In this document: positions 1-7,185 of the stretch, piece by piece
How positions within the stretch are numbered: the first letter of the stretch is position 1
How the letters are laid out: the number at the start of each line of letters is the position of its first letter
The notes under the pieces: generated by a model
The model's database searches: none
Seen by the model: only the letters and a program-made list of their open reading frames with translations
Told to the model about the DNA's origin: nothing
Source: a virus
Virus record (IMG/VR): IMGVR_UViG_3300034418_000325
Coordinates: 1 to 24,343 of that record
Strand: one strand, 5' to 3'
Length of the DNA stretch: 24,343 bases
Translations under genes and position numbers: made by a program

Positions 1-1083
1 TCAAAGGTTGAGGTTGATAACGACTTTGTGCAGAGTTCTAAAGAAGTTGAGGTTGTGTTTTCTCCTTCTCCGTTAGTGAATGACAACCCATCGAACCGAA
101 TCATTCCAGCAATTTGGGACGCTGATATTGAAGAAGGAGCAAAGCCAACAGACGCAAATATTCGGATTCTTTACTATGGCGGCTTAATACCAAGCGACCC
201 GACTTGGGTGCATCGAAGAACGATAAACCTACAAGACACATTTAACTCGACCTATCCATACGCGGGACATTGGGACGAGCCGATAACGCCAACAGTTGAC
301 ATTAACTTCGGATTGCCTTACGAACTCTACTATCAAGCAAATAGTTACACGGGTACGGTTCAGGTAACGAACGCGAATCTCTTTAACATCTACCACCGAA
401 ACTATATCAACGAGGTAACGGATAAGGACTCGAAGGTTATGACTGGGCTTTTTTACTTAGAGCCGACCGACATTAACACGCTTGACTTTCGCGACCAGAT
501 TGTAATTGATAACGCTTACTGGAGGCTCAACAAGGTAATGAACTACAACCCTTTCAAGGAGGGATTAACGAAAGTGGAATTGATAAAAATCAAAGAACCC
601 GTTACCTTCCAAGAGGCAAGCAAGAGCCTGAACGCAAGCGGTTACTTAGGACTGGAAAGACTGCCCAACCCATCGACTGAAATAAAGACCAACGGCAACA
701 AGTACCCACCGTTTCAGGGAAAGGTTAGCGGAGCGGAGAACGTAGTCGGACAGAGCGTTACGGCTTTCAAGGTAGTTGGTAGCCGCAACACAATCGGAGA
801 GGGTTCTAAAAACATTACAATCTTCGGAAACGACAATGAAGTTCAGGGCGGTCTATTCAACGTGCAACTGATAAACACGAACGGGGTTATTGTAACTGAG
901 TCAAACGTTACTTATGTAAACGGCAAAGAACAAGACAACGTTGAAGTTTTGGAAGGCGGAGAGAATGAAGTCCGGGCGTTGAATGGAGGAACTAACATCT
1001 TCACGGTTGACGGAGGCGAGGACATAGTTCAGACACAATTTTCTGAAATAGCTATTTACTTAATAGAAGGCGGAGAAAACTAA
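1..1083 (+). CDS. Baseplate/tail structural protein with beta-helix-like C-terminus (5' partial)
   Basis: The frame is open from the first base, so the gene starts before the window; the GTG at 28 is only an internal codon. About 360 residues are visible. The first ~215 resemble a long tail or baseplate protein type I associate with Bacteroidota phages (short aromatic stretches such as RILYYGG and YPYAGHW). The last ~130 are rich in G, N and V in short repeats (VVGSRNTIGEG, ITIFGNDNEV), as expected of a right-handed beta-helix or carbohydrate-binding stack. The stop overlaps the next start (TAATG). A virion role is an inference from this fold pattern and from the tail genes beside it; the exact position in the tail is unknown. 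Confidence 0.7.
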   Translation, partial: SKVEVDNDFVQSSKEVEVVFSPSPLVNDNPSNRIIPAIWDADIEEGAKPTDANIRILYYGGLIPSDPTWVHRRTINLQDTFNSTYPYAGHWDEPITPTVDINFGLPYELYYQANSYTGTVQVTNANLFNIYHRNYINEVTDKDSKVMTGLFYLEPTDINTLDFRDQIVIDNAYWRLNKVMNYNPFKEGLTKVELIKIKEPVTFQEASKSLNASGYLGLERLPNPSTEIKTNGNKYPPFQGKVSGAENVVGQSVTAFKVVGSRNTIGEGSKNITIFGNDNEVQGGLFNVQLINTNGVIVTESNVTYVNGKEQDNVEVLEGGENEVRALNGGTNIFTVDGGEDIVQTQFSEIAIYLIEGGEN

Positions 1084-1661
1084 TGGCAACACAAGACTCA
1101 CGGATTAAGATTAAACGGTCAACAGTAACGGCAACCGTTCCAACCGTACCAAGTAGCAACGACCATACGGACGGCACTTGGACGGCTACCGATATTTACA
1201 AAGGCGAGTTATTTTTCAATCAAGCGGACGGAGTTCTTTGGTCAAGAGACGACAACGTAGTTGTTTGTTTAGGAGGTTCGGCTTCTGTTGAGTTAACACC
1301 AGCGCAAGTAAAAACTCTGAACACTACACCTATTACCATAGTCGGAGCGGTTAGCGGTTACGCTATTGAGGTAATTTCTGCAAGTGTTAAGATTGCATTC
1401 AACACAACGGCATACGCAACCAATACGAGTTTGCATTTGCACATTGACGGAGCAGATGACAATGTTGGGCAAATAGGCAACAACATTCTTCTTGCAACCG
1501 TTGACCAAATTAGTTCAGCTTATGCACCTTCCAACCCTTCAAGCGGTCAAACTCAAGTATTGACCAATGCGGCTCTGCAAGTGAAAGCGGCAAACGGAGA
1601 CCCAACAACTGGAGACTCGACCGTAACCGTTTACGTTAATTACAGATTGATACCAGCTTAA
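1083..1661 (+). CDS. Tail-fibre-like virion protein
   Basis: 192 residues. The N-terminus has the layout common at the start of phage fibre and adhesin proteins: a basic IKIKRS segment, a GELFFNQADGVLW segment (the 'GE-x-N-x-DG-x-LY' type repeat) and then a glycine-rich turn. The remainder (residues ~70-190) is T, V, N and A rich with alternating hydrophobic residues, suggesting an all-beta fold. There is no signal peptide or membrane segment. The gene starts in a TAATG overlap with the preceding baseplate-like gene and ends in the same kind of overlap with the tape-measure-like gene, so the three are probably co-translated. Receptor binding is plausible but not shown; it could equally be a tail decoration protein. 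Confidence 0.6.
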   Translation: MATQDSRIKIKRSTVTATVPTVPSSNDHTDGTWTATDIYKGELFFNQADGVLWSRDDNVVVCLGGSASVELTPAQVKTLNTTPITIVGAVSGYAIEVISASVKIAFNTTAYATNTSLHLHIDGADDNVGQIGNNILLATVDQISSAYAPSNPSSGQTQVLTNAALQVKAANGDPTTGDSTVTVYVNYRLIPA

Positions 1662-3406
1662 TGGCGACCAAAGTAGCAATAGAAGTAGACGTTAAAACGG
1701 GCGAAGCCAACGACGACATTATTGCGTTAAGGGAAGAACTCGAAAAGGTTAAGCAGACTCAAAAGGAAATGAGCGACCAGTTCAAGGCTGGTTTCGAGGC
1801 GGCAGAAAAAGGAGCCAAAGGAGCGTCTAAGGGAATGACGGGCTTCGGTAACTCAATCGGAGGAGTTCTGAAGTCGTTGGGTCTTGTTGCTATTGCGGCA
1901 GAGGTCTTTATGTTCATTCGTGATTTACTTATGAAGAATCAAGCGGTTATGGACGCGTTCAACACCGCGACTATTGCGTTTGAGATAATTGTAAAAAAGC
2001 TATTCGACACGGTTTCAGGGTTGGTTACACCAATGAAGGAAGCCTTCGAGAACCCGCTTGAATCACTTAAAGCAATAGGCTCATTTATCAAAGAGCGGCT
2101 TGTTGTAATTATTGGAGGCTTCGTTAACCAGTTTATCGCTTTGGGCGATATTATGAAGGCGGCTTTCGAGTTAGACTGGGACGGAGTAACGAAAGGAGCG
2201 GAGAAGTTCGGAGAGGCGGTTGTTCAGACTTTCACGGCAACAACCAAACAAGAACGAGCCAGTCTTATTGAGTCGGTTACTGAGTTCGCAAATGAAACTA
2301 TCAAAGCAACGAAAGCGGCAGTTGACCAAGCGGACGCACTCGTTAAACTTCGCAACGAGGTTAAACTACTGGAAGCCGACCAAAGGGCTTTAATTTTAGT
2401 ACGACAAAAAGAAGCCGAAGAACAAAGGCAAATTCGAGACGATATTACCAAGACACTCGCTCAAAGAATTGAAGCCAACGAGAAACTCGGAAAGATACAA
2501 GCGAAGCAATTAGAGGAGGAAACCGCGATTGCAAACAAGCGAATTGAGTTAGCAGAAAGAGAACTTGCACTTGATAAAAATAACGTTGACCTACAAGTCG
2601 CACTTAAAGACGCAAGAACAGAACTCGCAGACGTTGAGGAACGAATAGCGGGGCAAAAGTCCGAGCAATTAACGAATCAAGTCGCGCTCGAAAAAGAACT
2701 CTTTGACCTACAAACAGAACTCGCAAAAGTAGGTAAGGAGCAACGGGAACTTGAGTTCCTTGAACTGGAGCAATATTATGCGGCTCTTGAAGAACAAGCC
2801 CGGTTAGCTGGAGACACGACAACCGACATTGAAGGGGCAAAACAAGAAGCACTCGCGAAACTCCGCAAGAAGTTCAGGGACGAAGATTTAAAGAATGAGA
2901 AGAAGCTACGGGACGACAAGATAAAACTTCAACAAGACTATCTTAGCGCGGCTGGTGGAGTTCTCGGAGCGATTGACCAACTTGTCGCGGCAAGTGGTCA
3001 GAACTCAAAGGAGGCGGTCGCATTACAGAAAACTCTTGCTATTGCTCAGATTGCTATTGATACGGCAAAGGCGATAGTCGGGGCGATTGCTCAGGCTCAG
3101 AGCGTACCTTATCCGGGCAACCTTGTCGCGATTGCTACGGGAGTCGCGGCAGTTGTCGCGGGTATTGCTTCGGCAGTTCAAACGCTTAACACGGCAGACG
3201 TTCCCGGAGGTTCAGCACCACCACCACAAGCACCGCAAACGGCAACCGCTCCAGCTATTCAACAAGCGACTGCGGGGACTACGGAACTCGGAGGAGTCGA
3301 ACAAGCACAACTTGCACCGATACAAGCTTATGTCGTTGAGACAGAAGTAACGGGCAACCAAAACAACGTTAATCAAATAGAATCACAAGCAACATTCGGA
3401 GGATGA
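1661..3406 (+). CDS. Tape-measure-like tail protein
   Basis: 581 residues with tape-measure architecture: a short polar start, a glycine/hydrophobic stretch at ~60-90, a second hydrophobic block near 145-160, a long charged coiled coil (~215-440, rich in E, K, L, A and Q), a hydrophobic Ala/Ile-rich helical part (~455-525), and a Pro/Ala/Gln-rich low-complexity tail. Tape measure proteins fill the tail tube and set its length; at the usual ~0.15 nm per residue this would mean a tail somewhat under 90 nm. It sits at the end of the tail genes and its stop overlaps the protease start (ATGA). It is short for the family, so a different coiled-coil tail or ejection protein is possible. Confidence 0.65.
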   Translation: MATKVAIEVDVKTGEANDDIIALREELEKVKQTQKEMSDQFKAGFEAAEKGAKGASKGMTGFGNSIGGVLKSLGLVAIAAEVFMFIRDLLMKNQAVMDAFNTATIAFEIIVKKLFDTVSGLVTPMKEAFENPLESLKAIGSFIKERLVVIIGGFVNQFIALGDIMKAAFELDWDGVTKGAEKFGEAVVQTFTATTKQERASLIESVTEFANETIKATKAAVDQADALVKLRNEVKLLEADQRALILVRQKEAEEQRQIRDDITKTLAQRIEANEKLGKIQAKQLEEETAIANKRIELAERELALDKNNVDLQVALKDARTELADVEERIAGQKSEQLTNQVALEKELFDLQTELAKVGKEQRELEFLELEQYYAALEEQARLAGDTTTDIEGAKQEALAKLRKKFRDEDLKNEKKLRDDKIKLQQDYLSAAGGVLGAIDQLVAASGQNSKEAVALQKTLAIAQIAIDTAKAIVGAIAQAQSVPYPGNLVAIATGVAAVVAGIASAVQTLNTADVPGGSAPPPQAPQTATAPAIQQATAGTTELGGVEQAQLAPIQAYVVETEVTGNQNNVNQIESQATFGG

Positions 3407-3963
3407 ACAAGCTACCAGTAATATATTTAACAATAGATGACGACCACGAAACGGGTCTCGATGCAATCTCAATAGTTGACCACCCAGCAATAGAGCGGGA
3501 ATTTTTGGCGTTCAATAAGCAACACAAATTTTCGTACAATGACGAGAAGCGAATAGTAAGCGGCTTTGCTATGTTGGCGGACTATCCTATTTACAGAAGG
3601 GACGAGGACGAACGCGAGTATTATGTAGTCTTTGACGCTGATTCTATTCGGAAAATAGCTTACAAGTTTATGAAGGAGGGCAAGACCTCAGCGACCAACT
3701 TAGACCACGAGACTCCAGTCGATGGCGTGTTTATGTTTGAGAGCTTCTTGATTGACGAAATGAAGCCAACGCCAAAGGGTTTCGACAAAGCACCAAACGG
3801 GTCTTGGTATGTCAGTTACAAGATTGACAACGACGAAGTTTGGGCGCAAGTAAAGGACGGCACGTTCAATGGTTTCAGCGTTGAGGGCGTGTTTTCAGAG
3901 GCTCGTAAAATGGACGTTGACAAAATGATAATTGAAGAAGTCGAGAAGGCTCTGCGTTCCTAA
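3403..3963 (+). CDS. XkdF-like prohead serine protease
   Basis: 186 residues, matching the XkdF-like (Peptidase_S78_2) prohead protease pattern. Visible landmarks are a start with D-x-x-x-x-GL-x-AIS-x-VD-x-PAI, a catalytic-type His in NLDHE (H102), the ESFLID strand at 113-118, and the VKDGTFNGFSVEG segment whose Ser159 is the likely nucleophile. Such enzymes cleave the scaffold and trim capsid proteins during head maturation. The gene begins four bases inside the tape-measure-like gene (ATGA) and is followed by the scaffold and capsid genes, the expected context. Its stop codon abuts the GTGGCAC box of the promoter at 3964. Confidence 0.85.
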   Translation: MNKLPVIYLTIDDDHETGLDAISIVDHPAIEREFLAFNKQHKFSYNDEKRIVSGFAMLADYPIYRRDEDEREYYVVFDADSIRKIAYKFMKEGKTSATNLDHETPVDGVFMFESFLIDEMKPTPKGFDKAPNGSWYVSYKIDNDEVWAQVKDGTFNGFSVEGVFSEARKMDVDKMIIEEVEKALRS

Positions 3964-3992
3964 GTGGCACAATACAAACACTTTGCTATTTA
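3964..3992 (+). promoter_or_regulatory. Phage-type promoter P1 (GTGGCAC / TTTGCTATTTA)
   Basis: GTGGCACAA begins at 3964, directly after the protease stop, and CTTTGCTATTTA ends at 3992. The same two blocks occur at 6308 and 19575 with identical spacing (GTGGCAC start to TTTGC start 18 nt; GTGGCAC to the YATTTA hexamer 16 nt). It lies 43-15 nt before the scaffold ATG at 4007. The spacing suits a -35/-10 pair of the sigma-70 class; the TTTG part alone also resembles a Bacteroidota -7 element, but no -33 TTG is in place. Promoter function is inferred from the repeated motif and position. Confidence 0.7.
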
Positions 3993-4006
3993 CTAAAAAA
4001 TTACCT

Positions 4007-4633
4007 ATGAACATCTCAGAATTAGTCGGGTCTAAACTTCCCGAAATCAAGAAACTGTTATTCAGCGAAACCGAAGAGAAATTCGAGGACGCTAAACTTG
4101 TGGACGGCACTATTGTACGTTACGAGGTTTTGGAAATTGGCGCGGCTTTGTCAGTTGTTGGCGAGGACGGAGAAATCGTTGCCGCTCCTGACGGGGAACA
4201 CGAACTCGAAAGCGGAGTTGTTGTAAGAACTGAAGGCGGTCTTATTGTTGAGATTCTTGAGCCTGAAGCTGAACCAGTTGAAGAAGAAGCTGGAGACGAG
4301 GAGAAAGAGGAAGAGATGTCAGCAGACGAAACAACCGAAGAGACTGCTGAGGAAACTACCGAAGAAGTAGTTGCCGAGTTTGACGCTGAGGCGTTCAAAT
4401 TGGACATTATGGACTCTGTAGCTACTTTGATACAAGCAGAGGTTGAGAAGTTCGCCAAGACTGAGAAGGTCGGAGAAATCGAGAAAGCGGTTGGTCTAAT
4501 TACAGACATCGTTGAGAAGATGGCGGCAACACCGAAAGAAGAGCCAACGAAGAAGGTTGCTAACCCGTTCAATAAGGGAACAAACTATGTCGAAATCGCT
4601 GAGAAGATGAGAGCGGCAATTACAAAGAAATAA
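4007..4633 (+). CDS. Capsid scaffold protein
   Basis: 208 residues from the ATG at 4007. An earlier in-frame ATG at 3932 would overlap the protease gene and run through promoter P1, so I reject it. The N-terminal ~85 residues (MNISELVGSKLPEIKKLL ...) contain beta-rich VRYEV and VVRTEGG stretches. Residues ~85-125 are a very acidic Glu/Thr run, followed by a helical segment (AFKLDIMDSVATLIQAEVEKF) and a basic C-terminus (KKVANPFNKG). An acidic, helical protein between the protease and the capsid gene is the usual signature of a scaffold, which would be removed by the upstream protease. No enzymatic motif is visible. Confidence 0.75.
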   Translation: MNISELVGSKLPEIKKLLFSETEEKFEDAKLVDGTIVRYEVLEIGAALSVVGEDGEIVAAPDGEHELESGVVVRTEGGLIVEILEPEAEPVEEEAGDEEKEEEMSADETTEETAEETTEEVVAEFDAEAFKLDIMDSVATLIQAEVEKFAKTEKVGEIEKAVGLITDIVEKMAATPKEEPTKKVANPFNKGTNYVEIAEKMRAAITKK

Positions 4634-4654
4634 CCAAAAAAACACTATACAAAA

Positions 4655-5647
4655 ATGGGATTTTCACCATCACCACTAACGAGCGTACTTCAGGCTTATA
4701 TTGAAGAGCAGAATTATCCACTAATCGCGAAGGCGTTAACATCTTCGCCAACTATGGCACTTGCTGAAAAGCAACTAAACGTAAAAGGCAAGAGTGCTAT
4801 CAACTTAGCTGATATTGACGTAACCTTCCAAGACGGAAGCGGTTGCGCTTGGAACGAGGACGGAGACATTACTCTGACTCAGAGATTTATCGACCCAGCG
4901 AAATTGAAGTTGAACATGGAGTTCTGCCCGAAAGAATTGGAGGCTATCTACCTTAGAACTCAACTTCCAAGCGGAGCGCACCAAGAAGCTATTCCTTTCG
5001 AGGAGTTCTTTTCTGATTACTTAGTAAGCAAGATTGCGGCTGAGTTGGAAAAAATGATTTGGAAGTCTGTTGGTTCAACTCCGACTTCATCACTTCCTAC
5101 TGGTTCGGGTAACTTCCAATTCTTTAACGGTTTCCGTGACGCGATTCTTGGAGGTTCTTACATCGATGCAAACACCGCTAACCACGGTTCGGGTACGCCA
5201 TTGACTGCACTTAACGCCACAACGATGCTTGAGGCAGTTCAGAGAGTTTACGAAGCGGCTGCGGATGCAGTTGTTGAGAGCGATGACGCAGTTGTATTCG
5301 TATCTGCAACTAAATTCAGAAGCCTTGCCATTGGAATCCAAAACGGTCTTGGTTCTTTCGTAAGCGATGGAGGTCAGCTACAAGGTTACCAAACTGAAAT
5401 GGGTGGTTTGTCAATGGTTATGCCGGGAACAAACTTGAGAATCCAAGCTACAAGCGGACTTAGCGGAACTGAGGATGTTTACCTTGCTCGTACTAGCAAT
5501 ATGTTCATTGGAATGGACTTGGAAGAAGATGCTTCACGCATCGAATCTTGGTACTCTCAAGATGACCGTAAATTCAAAATTGCGGTCGAAATGACAGTTG
5601 GCGCACAAGTGGCGTTCCCAGACCAAATATCGGTTATCAATATCTAA
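4655..5647 (+). CDS. Major capsid protein (HK97-fold type)
   Basis: 330 residues. Position (protease, scaffold, then this gene) and composition fit an HK97-fold capsid subunit: an N-terminal helical arm, an E-loop/P-domain-like middle, an ATKFRSLAIGIQ helix near 220, and a C-terminal strand run (DRKFKIAVEMTVGAQVAFPD) typical of the family's A-domain end. It would assemble the icosahedral head after scaffold removal. Codon use is markedly regular (many gga, aac, gtt, ctt), as expected of a highly expressed gene. It is served by promoter P1 and followed by a strong UUCG hairpin at 5654, which may protect or end its message. Confidence 0.85.
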   Translation: MGFSPSPLTSVLQAYIEEQNYPLIAKALTSSPTMALAEKQLNVKGKSAINLADIDVTFQDGSGCAWNEDGDITLTQRFIDPAKLKLNMEFCPKELEAIYLRTQLPSGAHQEAIPFEEFFSDYLVSKIAAELEKMIWKSVGSTPTSSLPTGSGNFQFFNGFRDAILGGSYIDANTANHGSGTPLTALNATTMLEAVQRVYEAAADAVVESDDAVVFVSATKFRSLAIGIQNGLGSFVSDGGQLQGYQTEMGGLSMVMPGTNLRIQATSGLSGTEDVYLARTSNMFIGMDLEEDASRIESWYSQDDRKFKIAVEMTVGAQVAFPDQISVINI

Positions 5648-5653
5648 TTTAAC

Positions 5654-5673
5654 GGGGCGGCTTCGGTCGCCCC
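5654..5673 (+). terminator. C(UUCG)G hairpin after the capsid gene
   Basis: GGGGCGGC and GTCGCCCC form an 8-bp stem (one G-U pair) closed by a UUCG tetraloop, 6 nt after the capsid stop. No U-run follows (the next bases are TTCACTCC), so it may be a weak terminator, a processing site or a 3' stabiliser of the capsid message rather than a full stop. Confidence 0.55.
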
Positions 5674-5695
5674 TTCACTCCAAAAAAAAAACAAA

Positions 5696-6217
5696 ATGGC
5701 ATACACTTCTTGTGCATTAACAACGGGTTTTGACCTTGACTGCCGCGACGCAGTTGGCGGAGTGAAGAGCGTTAGCTTTGCAAACCTTGACGACTATCTT
5801 GCGTTGACTCCAGTTGTAACGGCTGGAGCAATTACTTCGATAACAGCAACGGCTACTTTCTACAAATACGAGCAACTGAAGGAAACTTCTTCAATGACGG
5901 AAACGATTAACGGTTCTTCACAAAACGGAACGGTTTATTACACTCCTGAAGTTGTGGTTGTTCTTTCAAAGTTGGACGTTAACAAACGAAACGAAATTAA
6001 GCTACTTGCTCAACAGCGCCTTGTTGCAATCGTTGAGACGAATGACGGTTCTTATTGGATTGTTGGTTACGAAAACGGTCTTGAGTTAAACGCTGGAACT
6101 TCAGCGACTGGAACGGCTTTCGCTGACCTTTCAGGATTTTCGCTTACACTAAGCGGAATGGAAAGCGAACCAATGGTTTCAATTTCAGCTTCTGACGCGG
6201 CTTCGATTACGAATTAA
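5696..6217 (+). CDS. Virion structural protein, possibly head decoration or tail tube
   Basis: 173 residues. It starts with a Cys-containing MAYTSCALTTGFDLDCRD segment, followed by beta-rich sequence with a YEQLKETSSMTETI stretch, a central KLDVNKRNEIKLLAQQRL helix, and a GFSLTLSGMESEP segment near the end. I associate this layout with a structural protein found next to the capsid gene in Bacteroidota phages, but I cannot assign head or tail with certainty. It lies between the capsid hairpin and the double terminator, so it probably belongs to the capsid transcription unit and is made in high amounts. No enzymatic motif, signal peptide or membrane segment is seen. Confidence 0.6.
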   Translation: MAYTSCALTTGFDLDCRDAVGGVKSVSFANLDDYLALTPVVTAGAITSITATATFYKYEQLKETSSMTETINGSSQNGTVYYTPEVVVVLSKLDVNKRNEIKLLAQQRLVAIVETNDGSYWIVGYENGLELNAGTSATGTAFADLSGFSLTLSGMESEPMVSISASDAASITN

Positions 6218-6233
6218 AAAGCTATCTTTGCTC

Positions 6234-6256
6234 ACTCTCTATTGAGAGTTCTTTTT
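6234..6256 (+). terminator. First of two tandem terminators
   Basis: ACTCTC and GAGAGT form a 6-bp stem with a TATT loop, followed by TCTTTTT. It lies 17 nt after the stop at 6217. The short AU-rich stem suggests modest strength, backed up by the terminator at 6275. A TATCTTTG sequence at 6223-6230 fits a Bacteroidota -7 element but lacks a -33 partner. Confidence 0.6.
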
Positions 6257-6274
6257 CATAGTTCTGTTGGAGAT

Positions 6275-6304
6275 GCCCTGACTTCGGTCGGGGCTTTTCT
6301 TTTT
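6275..6304 (+). terminator. Strong Rho-independent terminator with UUCG loop
   Basis: GCCCTGAC and GTCGGGGC form an 8-bp stem (one U-G pair) closed by C(UUCG)G and followed by TTTTCTTTTT. This is the best intrinsic terminator in the window. It ends the capsid unit a few bases before promoter P2 at 6308, insulating the two structural operons. Confidence 0.85.
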
Positions 6305-6307
6305 AAT

Positions 6308-6336
6308 GTGGCACAAAAACAAACTTTTGCTATTTA
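6308..6336 (+). promoter_or_regulatory. Phage-type promoter P2
   Basis: GTGGCACAA at 6308-6316 and CTTTTGCTATTTA ending at 6336, with the same spacing as P1 and P3. It directly follows the terminator at 6275-6304 and precedes the ATG at 6350 by only 13 nt, so the message would have a very short leader. A promoter right after a terminator and before a new gene is strong positional support. Confidence 0.72.
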
Positions 6337-6349
6337 AATAAAAAGCACA

Positions 6350-6802
6350 ATGGCATCGACCGTAACACCAGCAACCGCAACGGTTCAAATAGTTGAATCT
6401 CTAACGCTCGGAGGAGTTGACAGAGGAGGAACGCATACGCGCACAATCGACAACGTGGCAGAGGCAGACCGTAGAGTTATGACAATCGACTCATCGGGCG
6501 AGACAGACGTTATTGAACTGAACACCAATAACGGGCAAGGTAAGTTTGTAAGGGCGTCAATTCGTTACATCCGAATCACGAACCTCGACAACACTAACCA
6601 CATTCGCGTAAGGTTTAAAAATAGCGGAGCGGAGACGGCAGACGTTAAAGTTGATGCTGGAGCGACCTTTATGCTTTCGACTGGTTCAATGGACGCTAAC
6701 ACTTCTGCGAGTGCGTTTAGTGCTTACGTTGACATTGACGAGATAACGGCACAAGCTGACACGGCAGACGTGGACATCGAATACGTTGTTTTAGCGGTTT
6801 GA
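6350..6802 (+). CDS. Small virion protein, unrecognised
   Basis: 150 residues with no motif I can name. It is rich in T, V, A, D and I with short alternating hydrophobic stretches (RASIRYIRITNL, HIRVRFKN, DVDIEYVVLAV), suggesting a beta-sandwich. There is no signal peptide, membrane helix or cysteine. It is the first gene after promoter P2 and stands before the portal, so a head decoration, joining or tail protein is likely. Its stop overlaps the next start (TTGA). The long Thr/Ala run near residues 110-120 would form a flexible loop. Confidence 0.55.
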   Translation: MASTVTPATATVQIVESLTLGGVDRGGTHTRTIDNVAEADRRVMTIDSSGETDVIELNTNNGQGKFVRASIRYIRITNLDNTNHIRVRFKNSGAETADVKVDAGATFMLSTGSMDANTSASAFSAYVDIDEITAQADTADVDIEYVVLAV

Positions 6803-7185
6803 TAAACATCGAACGAAATAGTGCTAACGAGATAGCCTTAACTCTCACCGAGAGAGGCACGGCTACCTATTACCTCTTCAAGTTCCAATCGGATAACACG
6901 GAGGCAGTAAAGTATTGCATTGCAACGGATTCAAGCGCATATCCCGAAAGGTTTAACAAGTTCACAATTACAGAACAGACAAGCCCTGACAACTTGAACG
7001 CGGAGGTCGAACTACCAACCGAAGGACAATGGCGATATTTTGTTTATGCTAACTCTTCAAGTTCAAACCTTGACCCGACTGGGTTGTTAGAATTAGAAAG
7101 CGGAATTGTGAAAGTAACGGGAACACAAACACCAGTTACCAGCTACTCAGGCGGTAACTCAACTTATGTAGTTTATGGGTCTTAA
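6799..7185 (+). CDS. Small virion protein, unrecognised (TTG start)
   Basis: 128 residues. The start is TTG at 6799, overlapping the previous stop as TTGA; no ATG gives a sensible alternative, and MINIERNSANEIALTL at the front looks like a genuine N-terminus. Predicted beta strands (TYYLFKFQS, WRYFVYANSS) and an S/T/G-rich C-terminus fit a small immunoglobulin-like or decoration-type virion protein. The gene overlaps the portal start by 11 nt. The function is not known; location in the P2 structural operon is the main evidence. Confidence 0.55.
   Translation: MINIERNSANEIALTLTERGTATYYLFKFQSDNTEAVKYCIATDSSAYPERFNKFTITEQTSPDNLNAEVELPTEGQWRYFVYANSSSSNLDPTGLLELESGIVKVTGTQTPVTSYSGGNSTYVVYGS

Noticed and set aside
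3087-3350. 87-residue + strand ORF inside the tape-measure-like gene
   Set aside because: It is a shifted-frame reading of the Ala-rich C-terminus, giving an Arg/Leu/His-rich sequence without domain character.
3932-4006. ATG at 3932 as the scaffold start
   Set aside because: The extension runs through the end of the protease gene and promoter P1; the ATG at 4007 is better placed.
4120-4572. 150-residue ORF on the minus strand within the scaffold gene, and other minus-strand ORFs
   Set aside because: Its Ser-rich composition is the reverse reading of the acidic Glu/Thr run. All other minus-strand ORFs also lie opposite well-supported genes and show no recognisable domain.
4712-4720. TTATCCACT resembling a DnaA box
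   Set aside because: A single one-mismatch copy inside the capsid gene with no cluster nearby; expected by chance.
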